From an uncultured beta proteobacterium (GTDB taxonomy: Bacteria; Pseudomonadota; Gammaproteobacteria; Burkholderiales; Rhodocyclaceae), in contig CAIVQO010000007.1 of assembly GCA_903908065.1 (NCBI GenBank), positions 25,035 to 89,034 of the forward strand: DNA of 64,000 bases, read 5' to 3'. The position numbers were made by a program, and so were the translations under genes. Positions 53,991-62,904 of the stretch are shown here, one piece after another. The notes beneath the pieces were generated by a model. That model had not been told where the DNA came from, searched no databases, and was given only the letters and a program-made list of their open reading frames with translations. How positions within the stretch are numbered: position 1 is the stretch's first letter; every line of letters begins with the position of its first letter.

Positions 53991-54012
53991 GTCTCGCCCG
54001 AAAGGGCGAGAC
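53991..54012 (-). terminator. Strong hairpin with GAAA/TTTC loop
   Basis: GTCTCGCCC-GAAA-GGGCGAGAC is a perfect 9-bp stem. On the minus strand it is followed by ATAAAAGTTTT, so it may stop transcripts of the tetR-hydratase-acetyltransferase genes before the bzd promoter. A further nested hairpin (GGCGC/GCGCC inside GCCGG/CCGGC) lies at about 54029-54060. The rest of the gap up to 54141 holds no gene. Confidence 0.5.
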
Positions 54013-54141
54013 GGTATCCAGGGGAATGTTGCCGGCGCGCGAAGCGCCTTCCCCGGCAGGCAAAGCCCGACCGGAGGGGTGGTAGGCCGTGGTAAAGCGA
54101 GGCGAGAACCAGGCCGCGTCAGCGGCGGGCGGGGCGAGCGA

Positions 54142-54675
54142 TCAGTCGCCGTGCTTGCGGTGGCGGTATTGGTGGAACGGGGCGTTGCGGAATTCGAGTT
54201 GCTTTTCCAGGGTCGCTCCTAGGGCCAGCGCCAGCGCGATCGAGCGTTCGTTCTCGGCGTGGATCAGGCTGATCGGCTGCATCTGCGGCAGGTGTACGGG
54301 AAGCATGGCCTGAACCGCGCGCGCTGCCTCGCTGGCGTAGCCCTTGCCCCAATGGGCGCGCACGATGGCCCACTTGATCTCGGTTTCCGGCCATTCGCGG
54401 GGGAACCACAGCCCGACCAGGCCCACCACAGTAGCGCTGAGCTTGTCATGCAACACATAGGGGCCGTAGCCATGGCGCTGCCAGTGCTTGAGCAGGGCGC
54501 CGACAATGCGCTGCGTCTCGGATTCCGGCAGCGGGTTGGTGAAGGTATAACGCGCGCTCTCGGCATCCGAGTAGTAGGCGTGCAAGCCGACCCAGTCCTC
54601 GCTGCGCGGGCGCGCCAGGCGCAAGCGTGGTGTGTCGAGCTGATCGGGAATTGCCGCGCCGCCGTCGGTGCTCAC
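54142..54675 (-). CDS. RimJ/RimL-type GNAT acetyltransferase
   Basis: A 177-residue GNAT: LDTPRLRLARPRSEDW at the start, the acetyl-CoA loop region HWGKGYASEAARAVQA near residue 118, and ISLIHAENERSIALALALGA near 140. Such enzymes acetylate protein N-termini or small amines. The start is GTG 54675, overlapping the stop of the hydratase (54672) as GTGA. It is the end of the tetR-hydratase-acetyltransferase group; the target is unknown. Confidence 0.82.
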   Translation of the reverse strand: MSTDGGAAIPDQLDTPRLRLARPRSEDWVGLHAYYSDAESARYTFTNPLPESETQRIVGALLKHWQRHGYGPYVLHDKLSATVVGLVGLWFPREWPETEIKWAIVRAHWGKGYASEAARAVQAMLPVHLPQMQPISLIHAENERSIALALALGATLEKQLEFRNAPFHQYRHRKHGD

Positions 54676-55436
54676 GCGCCGCGTCGCCCTTCGAGAAAGC
54701 GTGCCACCCTGGCCAGGGTTTCCGGCATGGCGAGCAAGGCGCCGCTCCCGGCGAGCTCGATCTCGTAGCCATCGGCGCCGCCCTTGGCCGACACGTCGAT
54801 GCATGCCTTGCATTCGGCCAGCGCGCGCGGCGGCAGGCCGGCGATGCGGGCCGCGGTAGCGCGCGCGAAATCCTCGAGTTGCGCGCCGGGTACGCACCAC
54901 TGGGCGAGCCCCAGCCTGACGGCCTCTTCGCCACCAATGGTTTCGGCGCCGAGAATCAGGCGCCGCGCCGTGGCTTCGCCGCAAATGCGCGTCATGCGCT
55001 GGGTTCCGCCGCCGGCCGGCAGCAGGCCCAGTGCAGCCTCGGGCAGGCCGACGCGGGCGCTGTCGGCAACGATGCGCAGGTCGCAGGAGAGCGCCAGTTC
55101 GAAGCCGCCGCCGAGCGCAGGACCGGCAATTTCGGCAAGTGTGGTCTTGGGCAGGGTCTCGATGCGCTCGAACACTTCCTGCATGCGACGCGTCATGGCG
55201 ATCATGCGCGCCCGACCTTCGGCGCTGGCGAGGATGTTGCGCATCATGGCGAGATCGGCGCCGGCGCAGAACACTTTCTGCGTGCTGCGCAACCAGACGA
55301 CCGCAACGGCGTCTGCTGCCGCGATCGTGTCCAGCACCTCGTCGAAGCGGTTCACCCATTCATCGTTGATGGCATTGACCGGAGGACGGCACAGGGTGAC
55401 CGTGGCGATGGGTCCTTCGATATGCAGGTCGATCAT
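54672..55436 (-). CDS. Enoyl-CoA hydratase/isomerase family protein
   Basis: A 254-residue crotonase. The oxyanion-hole strands are FCAGADLAMMRNI near residue 58 and GPALGGGFELALSCDLRIV near 103; the catalytic glutamate position reads LPEAALGLLPAGGGTQRM near 128. It is the general hydratase type. GGAGGAG precedes ATG 55436. It lies 44 bases after the TetR gene and probably shares its transcript. A role in beta-oxidation of alicyclic or dicarboxylic acyl-CoA esters is inferred from neighbours. Confidence 0.85.
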   Translation of the reverse strand: MIDLHIEGPIATVTLCRPPVNAINDEWVNRFDEVLDTIAAADAVAVVWLRSTQKVFCAGADLAMMRNILASAEGRARMIAMTRRMQEVFERIETLPKTTLAEIAGPALGGGFELALSCDLRIVADSARVGLPEAALGLLPAGGGTQRMTRICGEATARRLILGAETIGGEEAVRLGLAQWCVPGAQLEDFARATAARIAGLPPRALAECKACIDVSAKGGADGYEIELAGSGALLAMPETLARVARFLEGRRGA

Positions 55437-55480
55437 GACTGGGTTTCTCCTCCGCCTAAAGCGGTGCTCGGATGGGGTGG

Positions 55481-56221
55481 TCAGGTGACGGTTCGCTTGC
55501 GCCGCCGCGTTGCGGGTTCTGCCTTGGGCTCGGCGCCGATCAGGGTTTCGCTGGTGAAGGCGCGTTTGCGCAGGCCGACGGCAGCGAGGGCGCGACGGCC
55601 CTTGGCCGTCAGATAGGGTTCGACCAGCAGGGCGATGCCTTCGCCAATATAGCGCTCGAGGGAAAAGCGTTCGCTCAGCACCCAGTGCTTGAGCGCCCAG
55701 GAGTGCGCGAACATCACCAGCTGGTAGGCCAGCATGTAGTCATTGACCTCGCGCATGGCACCGCTGTCGACGCAGGCCTTGATGCATTTTTCGATCAGGC
55801 GGTTGGTGCGCGTCTCGGCATCCTTGATCAGGACGCGGCGATCGGCGCGCAGCGATTTGGTCGAACGGTAGGCGAGCACGGTCGCTTCGCGCAGGCGGTC
55901 GACGATATGGCAATAGGCCCAGACCGAAACACACAGGCGCTCCACGGGGTCGGTGAGTCCGTCGAGCTGCGACGGGATTTCGTGTTCATAGGTGTCGAGC
56001 ACCATCTTCAGGCTGAGGAATAGGATGTCGTCCTTGTCGCGGAAATACTGGTAGATCAGGCCGGTGCTGATTCCCGCCTGCCTCGCGATCTGCTGGATGG
56101 TGGTGGTGTAGTAGCCGTCCTCGGAGAAGAGCTTGACCGCGGCGCGCACGATCTGGCCGCGTCTCTCCTCGACCAGCTTGGGGTCGGTGACCAGTGCCTG
56201 GACTTCGCCTGCAGAACCCAT
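55481..56221 (-). CDS. TetR-family regulator, probable controller of the bzd/acyl-CoA regulon
   Basis: A 246-residue TetR protein, longer than average. The helix-turn-helix is RGQIVRAAVKLFSEDGYYTT followed by TIQQIARQAGISTGLIYQYF near residue 45. The C-terminal ligand domain (residues about 75-215) resembles acyl-CoA-responsive TetR regulators, and a basic tail ends the protein (ATRRRKRTVT). A copy of the 18-bp dyad lies 10 bases before its ATG, so it probably represses itself; the same dyad occurs before bzdN, the SDR/hydratase pair, the TRAP/ligase operon and livH. Confidence 0.85.
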   Translation of the reverse strand: MGSAGEVQALVTDPKLVEERRGQIVRAAVKLFSEDGYYTTTIQQIARQAGISTGLIYQYFRDKDDILFLSLKMVLDTYEHEIPSQLDGLTDPVERLCVSVWAYCHIVDRLREATVLAYRSTKSLRADRRVLIKDAETRTNRLIEKCIKACVDSGAMREVNDYMLAYQLVMFAHSWALKHWVLSERFSLERYIGEGIALLVEPYLTAKGRRALAAVGLRKRAFTSETLIGAEPKAEPATRRRKRTVT

Positions 56222-56230
56222 GTCGATTCC

Positions 56231-56248
56231 TTATTGAAGATTCATTCA
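56231..56248. promoter_or_regulatory. TetR-type operator, site B (tetR gene itself)
   Basis: TTATTGAAGATTCATTCA, read on the minus strand as TGAATGA-ATCT-TCAATAA. It is 10 bases upstream of ATG 56221, in the 103-base gap after the enoyl-CoA hydratase gene, consistent with self-repression. Confidence 0.6.
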
Positions 56249-56324
56249 GGCGTGCAGTCTGCCATGAAACGGCGAGCCGGGGCGGGGGAGGACCGTGCGC
56301 ATCCCAGGCCTCCCCGCCGCCCTA

Positions 56325-57143
56325 TCAGTTGCCCTCGAACTTGGGCTTTTCCTTGGCCACGAAGGCGTTGTAGGCGCGTGTGAAATCCTGGGTCTGCATG
56401 CAGATCGCCTGCGCTTCGGCTTCGGTTTCCAGCGCCTGCTCGATGGTCTGGTTCCACTCCTGATGAAGGCACTTCTTGGTCATCGAATGGGCGAAGGCCG
56501 GCCCCTCGGCGAGCGACTTGGCCATCTTCTGCGCCTTGGCCATGAGTTCCTCCTGGGGAACGACGCCATTGAAATAGCCCCATGCCAGGCCGTCGCTGGC
56601 GCTCATCGCGCTACCCGTATAAAGCAGCTCCGAGGCGCGGCCATGGCCGATGATGCGCGGCAGGATGGCGCAGGCGCCCATGTCGCAGCCGGCGAGGCCG
56701 ACGCGGACGAACAGAAAGGCCGTCTTCGCCTCGGGCGTGGCATAGCGCAGGTCGGAGGCCATGGAAATGATGGCCCCGGCACCGGCACACACGCCATCGA
56801 CGGCGGCGATGATCGGCTGCGGGCAGGTCCGCATTTCCTTGACCAGGTTGCCCGTCATGCGCGTGAAGGCAAGCAGGCCGTCCATGCTCATCTTGGTCAG
56901 CGGGCCGATGATTTCATGGACGTCGCCGCCGGAACAGAAGTTGCCCCCGGCGCCGGTGATCACCACCACGCGCACGTCGTCAACATACTGGAACTTGTGG
57001 AAGGTGTCGCGCAGCTCGGCGTAGCTTTCGAAGGTAAGCGGATTCTTGCGTTCCGGGCGGTTCAGGGTGATCGTCGCGACGTTGTCGGCCACGTCCATCT
57101 TGAAGTGTTGCGGCTTCATGTCCGCGGCTTTGAGCTTGTACAT
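56325..57143 (-). CDS. Enoyl-CoA hydratase family protein of the aminobenzoate-cluster type
   Basis: A 272-residue crotonase. Key strands: [20 protein letters not shown] near residue 68 and [20 protein letters not shown] near 115; the later segment [20 protein letters not shown] near 147 marks it off from ordinary hydratases. I recognise this pattern from enzymes encoded in CoA-dependent 2-aminobenzoate clusters, but the reaction is not proven. It follows the SDR gene by 37 bases, and precedes tetR. AAGGAG lies before ATG 57143. Confidence 0.82.
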   Translation of the reverse strand: MYKLKAADMKPQHFKMDVADNVATITLNRPERKNPLTFESYAELRDTFHKFQYVDDVRVVVITGAGGNFCSGGDVHEIIGPLTKMSMDGLLAFTRMTGNLVKEMRTCPQPIIAAVDGVCAGAGAIISMASDLRYATPEAKTAFLFVRVGLAGCDMGACAILPRIIGHGRASELLYTGSAMSASDGLAWGYFNGVVPQEELMAKAQKMAKSLAEGPAFAHSMTKKCLHQEWNQTIEQALETEAEAQAICMQTQDFTRAYNAFVAKEKPKFEGN

Positions 57144-57180
57144 TGCTGACTCCTTGTTTTGGGGGTTGGGGTAAATCGGT

Positions 57181-57927
57181 TCAGCCGGCCAGCGTCAAGC
57201 CACCGCTGACGCTGATGGTCTGGCCGGTGATGAAGGACGCGCGTTCACTGGCGAAGAAAAGGATTGCGTCGGCGATCTCCGAGGGTTTGGCCAGGCGGCG
57301 CATCGGTGTGGCGCGGACAAAGGCCTCCTGGTGCTTTTCGGGAACGGCGCGCAGCAGTGGCGTGTCGGTCGGCCCCGGGCAGACGCAATTGACGTTGATG
57401 TTGTAGCGCGCCACCTCGCGCGCCAGCGACTTGGTGAAGGCGATGGCGCCGCCCTTGGCGCCCGAGTACATGGTTTCGCCCAGACTGCCGACGCGGCCGG
57501 CATCGCTCGACACTGTCACCACCTTGCCCGAGCCTCGCGAAATCATCTGCGGCAGGAAGGCATGGGTCACCGCCACAGGGCCGAGCAGATTCACGTCCAT
57601 CACCTTGCGCCAGAACTCCGGCGTGTTCTCCATGAAGGGCTGGATCTTGCCCCAGCCGGCAACGTTGGCGACGATGTCGATCTCGGCGCGCAAGGCATAG
57701 GCTTTGTCCTTGAACTCGGCCACCGAGGCAAGGTCGCCCACGTCGAGCCGCAGGCAGTCGGCGCCCTGGCCCTTGGCTCGGATGCCGGCCGCCACCGCCT
57801 CGCCGCCCGTGGTGTCGAGGTCGCCGATGATGACGTGGGCGCCGGCTTCCGCCAGCACCTCCGCCGTTGCCCTGCCGATCCCCGATGCGCCGCCCGTGAC
57901 CACTGCTGTCTTGCCCTTGATCTGCAT
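57181..57927 (-). CDS. SDR, BadH-like (2-hydroxycyclohexanecarboxyl-CoA dehydrogenase type)
   Basis: A 248-residue [22 protein letters not shown] (cofactor) opens the protein; the catalytic Ser is in SSDAGRVGS near residue 140 and the Tyr/Lys in [11 protein letters not shown] near 155. The stretch [18 protein letters not shown] and the [10 protein letters not shown] block closely follow BadH of Rhodopseudomonas. It may oxidise a 2-hydroxy-alicyclic-carboxyl-CoA. Operator site C lies over its promoter; GGGAG precedes ATG 57927. It leads a two-gene unit with the enoyl-CoA hydratase downstream. Confidence 0.8.
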   Translation of the reverse strand: MQIKGKTAVVTGGASGIGRATAEVLAEAGAHVIIGDLDTTGGEAVAAGIRAKGQGADCLRLDVGDLASVAEFKDKAYALRAEIDIVANVAGWGKIQPFMENTPEFWRKVMDVNLLGPVAVTHAFLPQMISRGSGKVVTVSSDAGRVGSLGETMYSGAKGGAIAFTKSLAREVARYNINVNCVCPGPTDTPLLRAVPEKHQEAFVRATPMRRLAKPSEIADAILFFASERASFITGQTISVSGGLTLAG

Positions 57928-58006
57928 GATTTCTCCCTGATTTTGCCTTGTCGATTGTCTGTCGCCGGGCGGCCATTCCGTGTTGCTGCCGGTCGCGTTT
58001 GTAGAC

Positions 58007-58024
58007 TGAATGATTGCTCAGTCA
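58007..58024. promoter_or_regulatory. TetR-type operator, site C (SDR promoter)
   Basis: TGAATGATTGCTCAGTCA, a full match to TGAATGA-N4-TCANTCA. It overlaps the proposed -10 box (58010-58015) of the minus-strand SDR promoter. Confidence 0.65.
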
Positions 58025-58038
58025 GTTCGACAAGTCAA
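58010..58038 (-). promoter_or_regulatory. Promoter of the SDR/hydratase unit
   Basis: On the minus strand TTGACT (58033-58038) and AATCAT (58010-58015) are 17 bases apart, about 80 bases upstream of ATG 57927, with operator site C across the -10 box. Confidence 0.45.
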
Positions 58039-58072
58039 CCCCATAAAATATTTTTGACGCCCCATGAAGCGC

Positions 58073-58101
58073 TTGACTTTGCCGATGAATGAGCGTTCAA
58101 T
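58073..58101 (+). promoter_or_regulatory. Promoter of the TRAP/ligase operon
   Basis: TTGACT (58073-58078) and TTCAAT (58096-58101) are 17 bases apart; operator site D (58086-58103) lies across the spacer and -10 box. The start codon is at 58189, leaving a leader of about 80 bases. Confidence 0.45.
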
Positions 58102-58103
58102 CA
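58086..58103. promoter_or_regulatory. TetR-type operator, site D (TRAP/ligase promoter)
   Basis: TGAATGAGCGTTCAATCA, a full match to TGAATGA-N4-TCANTCA. It mirrors site C, 62 bases away, in the divergent control region 57928-58188. Confidence 0.65.
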
Positions 58104-58188
58104 CGTCGCAATCGGCCAGCGCCGACTTGTGCCGGGCGCCGAAAGCAAGTGCCGCCCGCAGCCGAACAAACAACCAGAGGAGGCATTC

Positions 58189-59217
58189 ATGCAATCGATT
58201 CGCACGCTGCAATCCGCACTCGTCGCGGCCGTCATGGCGATCGCCGCCGCGCCATCCGGCGCCCAGGAAACGGTGACGCTCAAGGTGCATCACTTCCTGC
58301 CGCCGGTATCCAATGCCCACGTCAAGATGATCGAGCCCTGGTGCGCCAAGATCGCCAAGGAATCCGGCAACCGCCTCAAGTGCCAGATCTACCCGTCGAT
58401 GCAGCTGGGCGGCACGCCGCCGCAGCTTTTCGACCAGGTTAAGGACGGCGTTGCCGACATCGTGTGGACCCTGCCCGGCTACCAGGCCGGCCGCTTCCTC
58501 GCCACCGAGGTGTTCGAGCTGCCGTTCATGGTCGCCAGCGCCGAAAAGGCGTCGAGGGCACTGTGGGACTACGCGGCGAAGAATGCCAAGGAGGAATACA
58601 AGGGCGTCAAGCCGCTGATCTTCCACGTCATCCCCGGCACTGAACTGCACACCACCAAACAGCAGATCAAAACCATGGCCGATTTCAAGGGCATGAAGCT
58701 GCGGGCGCCCAACCGCATGGCGACCAAGCTGGTCGCCGCCCTGGGAGCCACCCCGGTGCCGATGCCCGTTCCGCAAGTGCCGGAGAGCCTGGCCAAGGGC
58801 GTGATAGACGGTACCGTGCTGCCCTGGGAAGTGATTCCTTCGCTCAAGATCCAGGAGATCGCCAAGTTCCACACCGAGACGCCGTCCGGCACGCCCTTCA
58901 TCGCCACCTCGGCCTTCGTCTTCGCCATGAACCCGGCCAAGTATGAAAGCATGCCCGCAGACCTGAAGAAGGTCATCGATGCCAACAGCGGCGCCGAGAC
59001 CTCGTCCTGGGCCGGCAAGATCTGGGACGAACAGTCCGCGCCCGCGCGCCAGCTGGCCGTCGATCGCAAGAACAGCTTTTTCTCGGTGCCGCCTGCGGAA
59101 GTGGCCAATTGGCAGAAAGCCGCCGAAGTCGTCAATGCCGACTGGATCAAGGAGGTATCGGCCAAGGGCATGGACGGCCAGAAGCTGATCAATGAAGCCA
59201 AGGCCATGATGAAGTAA
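58189..59217 (+). CDS. TRAP transporter solute-binding protein (DctP-type)
   Basis: A 342-residue periplasmic binding protein. The N-terminal signal peptide (LQSALVAAVMAIAAAPSGAQ) is followed by ETVTLKVHHFLPP and the DctP-family core (VADIVWTLPGYQAGRF, FKGMKLRAPNRMATKLVAALGA). TRAP transporters use it to collect organic anions. No DctQ or DctM membrane subunit gene follows; the next gene is a CoA ligase, so it must use a permease encoded elsewhere or act as a sensor-like protein. GAGGAGG precedes ATG 58189. It is under operator site D. Confidence 0.88.
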   Translation: MQSIRTLQSALVAAVMAIAAAPSGAQETVTLKVHHFLPPVSNAHVKMIEPWCAKIAKESGNRLKCQIYPSMQLGGTPPQLFDQVKDGVADIVWTLPGYQAGRFLATEVFELPFMVASAEKASRALWDYAAKNAKEEYKGVKPLIFHVIPGTELHTTKQQIKTMADFKGMKLRAPNRMATKLVAALGATPVPMPVPQVPESLAKGVIDGTVLPWEVIPSLKIQEIAKFHTETPSGTPFIATSAFVFAMNPAKYESMPADLKKVIDANSGAETSSWAGKIWDEQSAPARQLAVDRKNSFFSVPPAEVANWQKAAEVVNADWIKEVSAKGMDGQKLINEAKAMMK

Positions 59218-59282
59218 TTGGCGTTGCGCAACGACCCCGGGGCAAGGACCCTGGGGCGCCATCCAGGGAGGACGGAACGCCA

Positions 59283-60854
59283 ATGGAACTTGAATCGAGC
59301 GCGCCTGCGGGCGTGATGAACGCCGCCGACGAAATCATTGGACGGCCCTTGCGCAAAGGCTTGGCCGACCAGGCCGCAATTCTTTGCGCGGACAGGAGCG
59401 TCAGCTTCGCCGAGCTGGATGCCGAGGTGAATCGCTGCGGCCACGCGCTGCGGGCACAGGGAGTGCAGCGCGGCGACCGCGTCCTGTTCCTGATGGACGA
59501 CTCGCCGGAACTCGTGGCCGCCTACCTCGGCACGCTGCGCATCGGGGCCGTCGCCGTGGCGCTCAACGTGCGCCTCGCTGCACGTGACCTGAGCTACATC
59601 ATCGAGCACAGCGAATGCCGCGTGATCTGCGTCGATGCGCATTTTCTCGATCTTTACCAGAGCGCGGCAGCTGATGTGAAGGTCCCGCCGGTGGTGGTGC
59701 AGGTCGGAGGAGCGGCGCAGGCGCCCCAGGTCGGCTACGCGGCAATCACGGCCGGCCAGCCTGCCGAACTGGCGTCGGTGATGGTCGATCCGGAGGAAGT
59801 CGGCTTCTGGCTGTATTCCTCCGGCACCACCGGCAAGCCCAAGGCGGTGATGCACCCGCACCGCACGGTGCTGGTGGCCGATTGCCTGGAGCGCGAATGC
59901 CTCGGCGTCGGTCCCGGCGACCGGGTCTTCACCACGTCGAAGATATTCTTCGGCTTCGCCCTCGGCCATTCCTTGATGGGCGGCATCCAGTGCGGCGCCA
60001 CCATCATCCTTTCGCCGGCTTGGCCCGAGCCCAAGCTGATCATCGATACCGTCGAGCGCCACCGGCCCACGGTGTTGTTCAGCACGCCGGTGATGTATCG
60101 CAACCTGCTGCGCGAAGGCGCGCCGATGCGCCCGGCCTTCCGTGCCATCCGCAATTTCGTCGCCGCCGGCGAAAAGTTGCCCGAGTCGCTCTACGACGAC
60201 TGGCTGGAGCTCTGCGGCACGCCCATCCTCGACGGCGTCGGCGCTTCGGAAACCGTGTTCCTGTTCCTCCTGAACCAGCCCGACGACTCGAAGGGCGGGT
60301 CCTCCGGCAAGCCGGTCAGCTGGGCCAAATTGCGCCTCGTGGGCGACGACGGTCAGGACATCACGGAGCCGAACCACCCGGGCCAGATTGCGATCCAGAC
60401 CAGCTGCCAGTTCGTCGGCTACTGGAAGCAGCCCGATCTCAGCGCGCGCGCGCTGCGCGACGGCTGGTACTTCCCCGGCGACATGTTCGAATTCGACGCC
60501 GAGGGCCGCTGGTGCCACCTCGGCCGTGCCGACGACATGCTTAAGGTATCCGGCCAGTGGGTCAGCCCCTCCGAAATCGAAGCCTGCGCCCTGACCGTGC
60601 CCGACGTGATGGATGCCGCCGTGGTCGGCTTCCCGAACGAAGACGGCCTGACGCGCATTGCGCTGTTCGTCATGCCGCGCAGCCACGCTACCGACACGGC
60701 GGCGCTGGAGCAGGCGCTGCTGGCCACGTTCAAATCGACGCTTTCGATCTACAAGTGTCCGCGTACCATACGCTTCGTCGAAGACCTGCCGCGCACCGCC
60801 ACCGGCAAGACGCAGCGGTATCGATTGCGTGAAATGCTCAAACATCCCCAGTGA
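59283..60854 (+). CDS. Benzoate-CoA ligase family acyl/aryl-CoA ligase
   Basis: A 523-residue adenylate-forming enzyme. Motifs: [18 protein letters not shown] near residue 178, [17 protein letters not shown] near 220, [14 protein letters not shown] near 318, and [16 protein letters not shown] at the end. It belongs near benzoate-CoA ligases but differs from bzdA and the aminobenzoate-type enzyme. In this unit (with an SDR and an acyl-CoA dehydrogenase) it could activate a hydroxy- or aminobenzoate or a cyclohexane carboxylate; the sequence does not decide. GGAGGACGG lies before ATG 59283, and the stop overlaps the region before the SDR. Confidence 0.85.
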   Translation: MELESSAPAGVMNAADEIIGRPLRKGLADQAAILCADRSVSFAELDAEVNRCGHALRAQGVQRGDRVLFLMDDSPELVAAYLGTLRIGAVAVALNVRLAARDLSYIIEHSECRVICVDAHFLDLYQSAAADVKVPPVVVQVGGAAQAPQVGYAAITAGQPAELASVMVDPEEVGFWLYSSGTTGKPKAVMHPHRTVLVADCLERECLGVGPGDRVFTTSKIFFGFALGHSLMGGIQCGATIILSPAWPEPKLIIDTVERHRPTVLFSTPVMYRNLLREGAPMRPAFRAIRNFVAAGEKLPESLYDDWLELCGTPILDGVGASETVFLFLLNQPDDSKGGSSGKPVSWAKLRLVGDDGQDITEPNHPGQIAIQTSCQFVGYWKQPDLSARALRDGWYFPGDMFEFDAEGRWCHLGRADDMLKVSGQWVSPSEIEACALTVPDVMDAAVVGFPNEDGLTRIALFVMPRSHATDTAALEQALLATFKSTLSIYKCPRTIRFVEDLPRTATGKTQRYRLREMLKHPQ

Positions 60855-60865
60855 AGGGTACAGAG

Positions 60866-61651
60866 ATGATTCAGTCCGGAGCCGGCCTTGTCGGCCGACA
60901 TGCCGTGGTCACCGGTGGCGGTCGCGGCATCGGCGCCGCGATTGCCGAGGCGCTGGTGGCGCAGGGCGCCCGCGTCACGCTGATGGGCCGCAGCATGGCG
61001 ACACTGGAGGCCGAAGCCACCCGCCTGCGGCCGTTGGGCGAGGTGCATTGCGAGAGCGTGGACGTCGCCGACGCCGAATCGATGGCGGCCGCCTTCGCTC
61101 GTGCCGCCGCCGCGCTGGGCCCGGTCGGCATCCTGGTCAATAACGCCGGCCAGGCCATCAGCGCGCCGATCGGCAAGACCGACCTTGCCTTGTGGAACCA
61201 GATGCTGGCCGTCAATCTCACCGGCACCTACCTCGGCATCCAGGCCGTATTGCCCGGCATGCTGGCGCAGGGCTGGGGGCGCATCGTCAATATCGCCAGC
61301 ACCGCGGCGCAGAAGGGCTACCCCTACGTTTCCGCCTATTGCGCCGCCAAGCACGGCGTGCTGGGCCTGACGCGTTCGCTGGCGCTGGAACTGGCGAAGA
61401 AGCCGGTGACGGTGAATGCGGTGTGCCCCGGCTACACCGAAACCGACATCGTGCGCGATGCCCTGGCCAACATCCAGGCCAAGACCGGCCGCAGCGAGGC
61501 CGAGGCGCAGGCCGAACTGGTCAAGCATAATCCGCAGGGCCGCCTGGTGCAGCCCACCGAAGTGGCCAACGCCGTGCTCTGGCTCTGCCAGCCCGGCAGC
61601 GAATCCATCACCGGACAGGCGATTTCCGTCTCCGGTGGCGAAACATATTAG
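60866..61651 (+). CDS. Short-chain dehydrogenase/reductase
   Basis: A 261-residue SDR with the cofactor motif [20 protein letters not shown] near residue 15, [12 protein letters not shown] near 92, catalytic Ser in [10 protein letters not shown] near 140 and [11 protein letters not shown] near 155. It would oxidise or reduce a CoA-bound hydroxy/keto intermediate between the ligase and the dehydrogenase downstream. GTG 60851 overlaps the ligase stop, but ATG 60866 has a GAAGGG ribosome site and aligns better. Eight bases separate its stop from the next gene. Confidence 0.85.
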   Translation: MIQSGAGLVGRHAVVTGGGRGIGAAIAEALVAQGARVTLMGRSMATLEAEATRLRPLGEVHCESVDVADAESMAAAFARAAAALGPVGILVNNAGQAISAPIGKTDLALWNQMLAVNLTGTYLGIQAVLPGMLAQGWGRIVNIASTAAQKGYPYVSAYCAAKHGVLGLTRSLALELAKKPVTVNAVCPGYTETDIVRDALANIQAKTGRSEAEAQAELVKHNPQGRLVQPTEVANAVLWLCQPGSESITGQAISVSGGETY

Positions 61652-61659
61652 GGAACACG

Positions 61660-62835
<1,176 letters not shown>

Positions 62836-62904
62836 CCGGCGCCGGGATCGCAGCCGGAGCGCAAAGCCTCGCGCTGCCCGAGCAGGGCCTGGTTGCCGCC
62901 GCAG

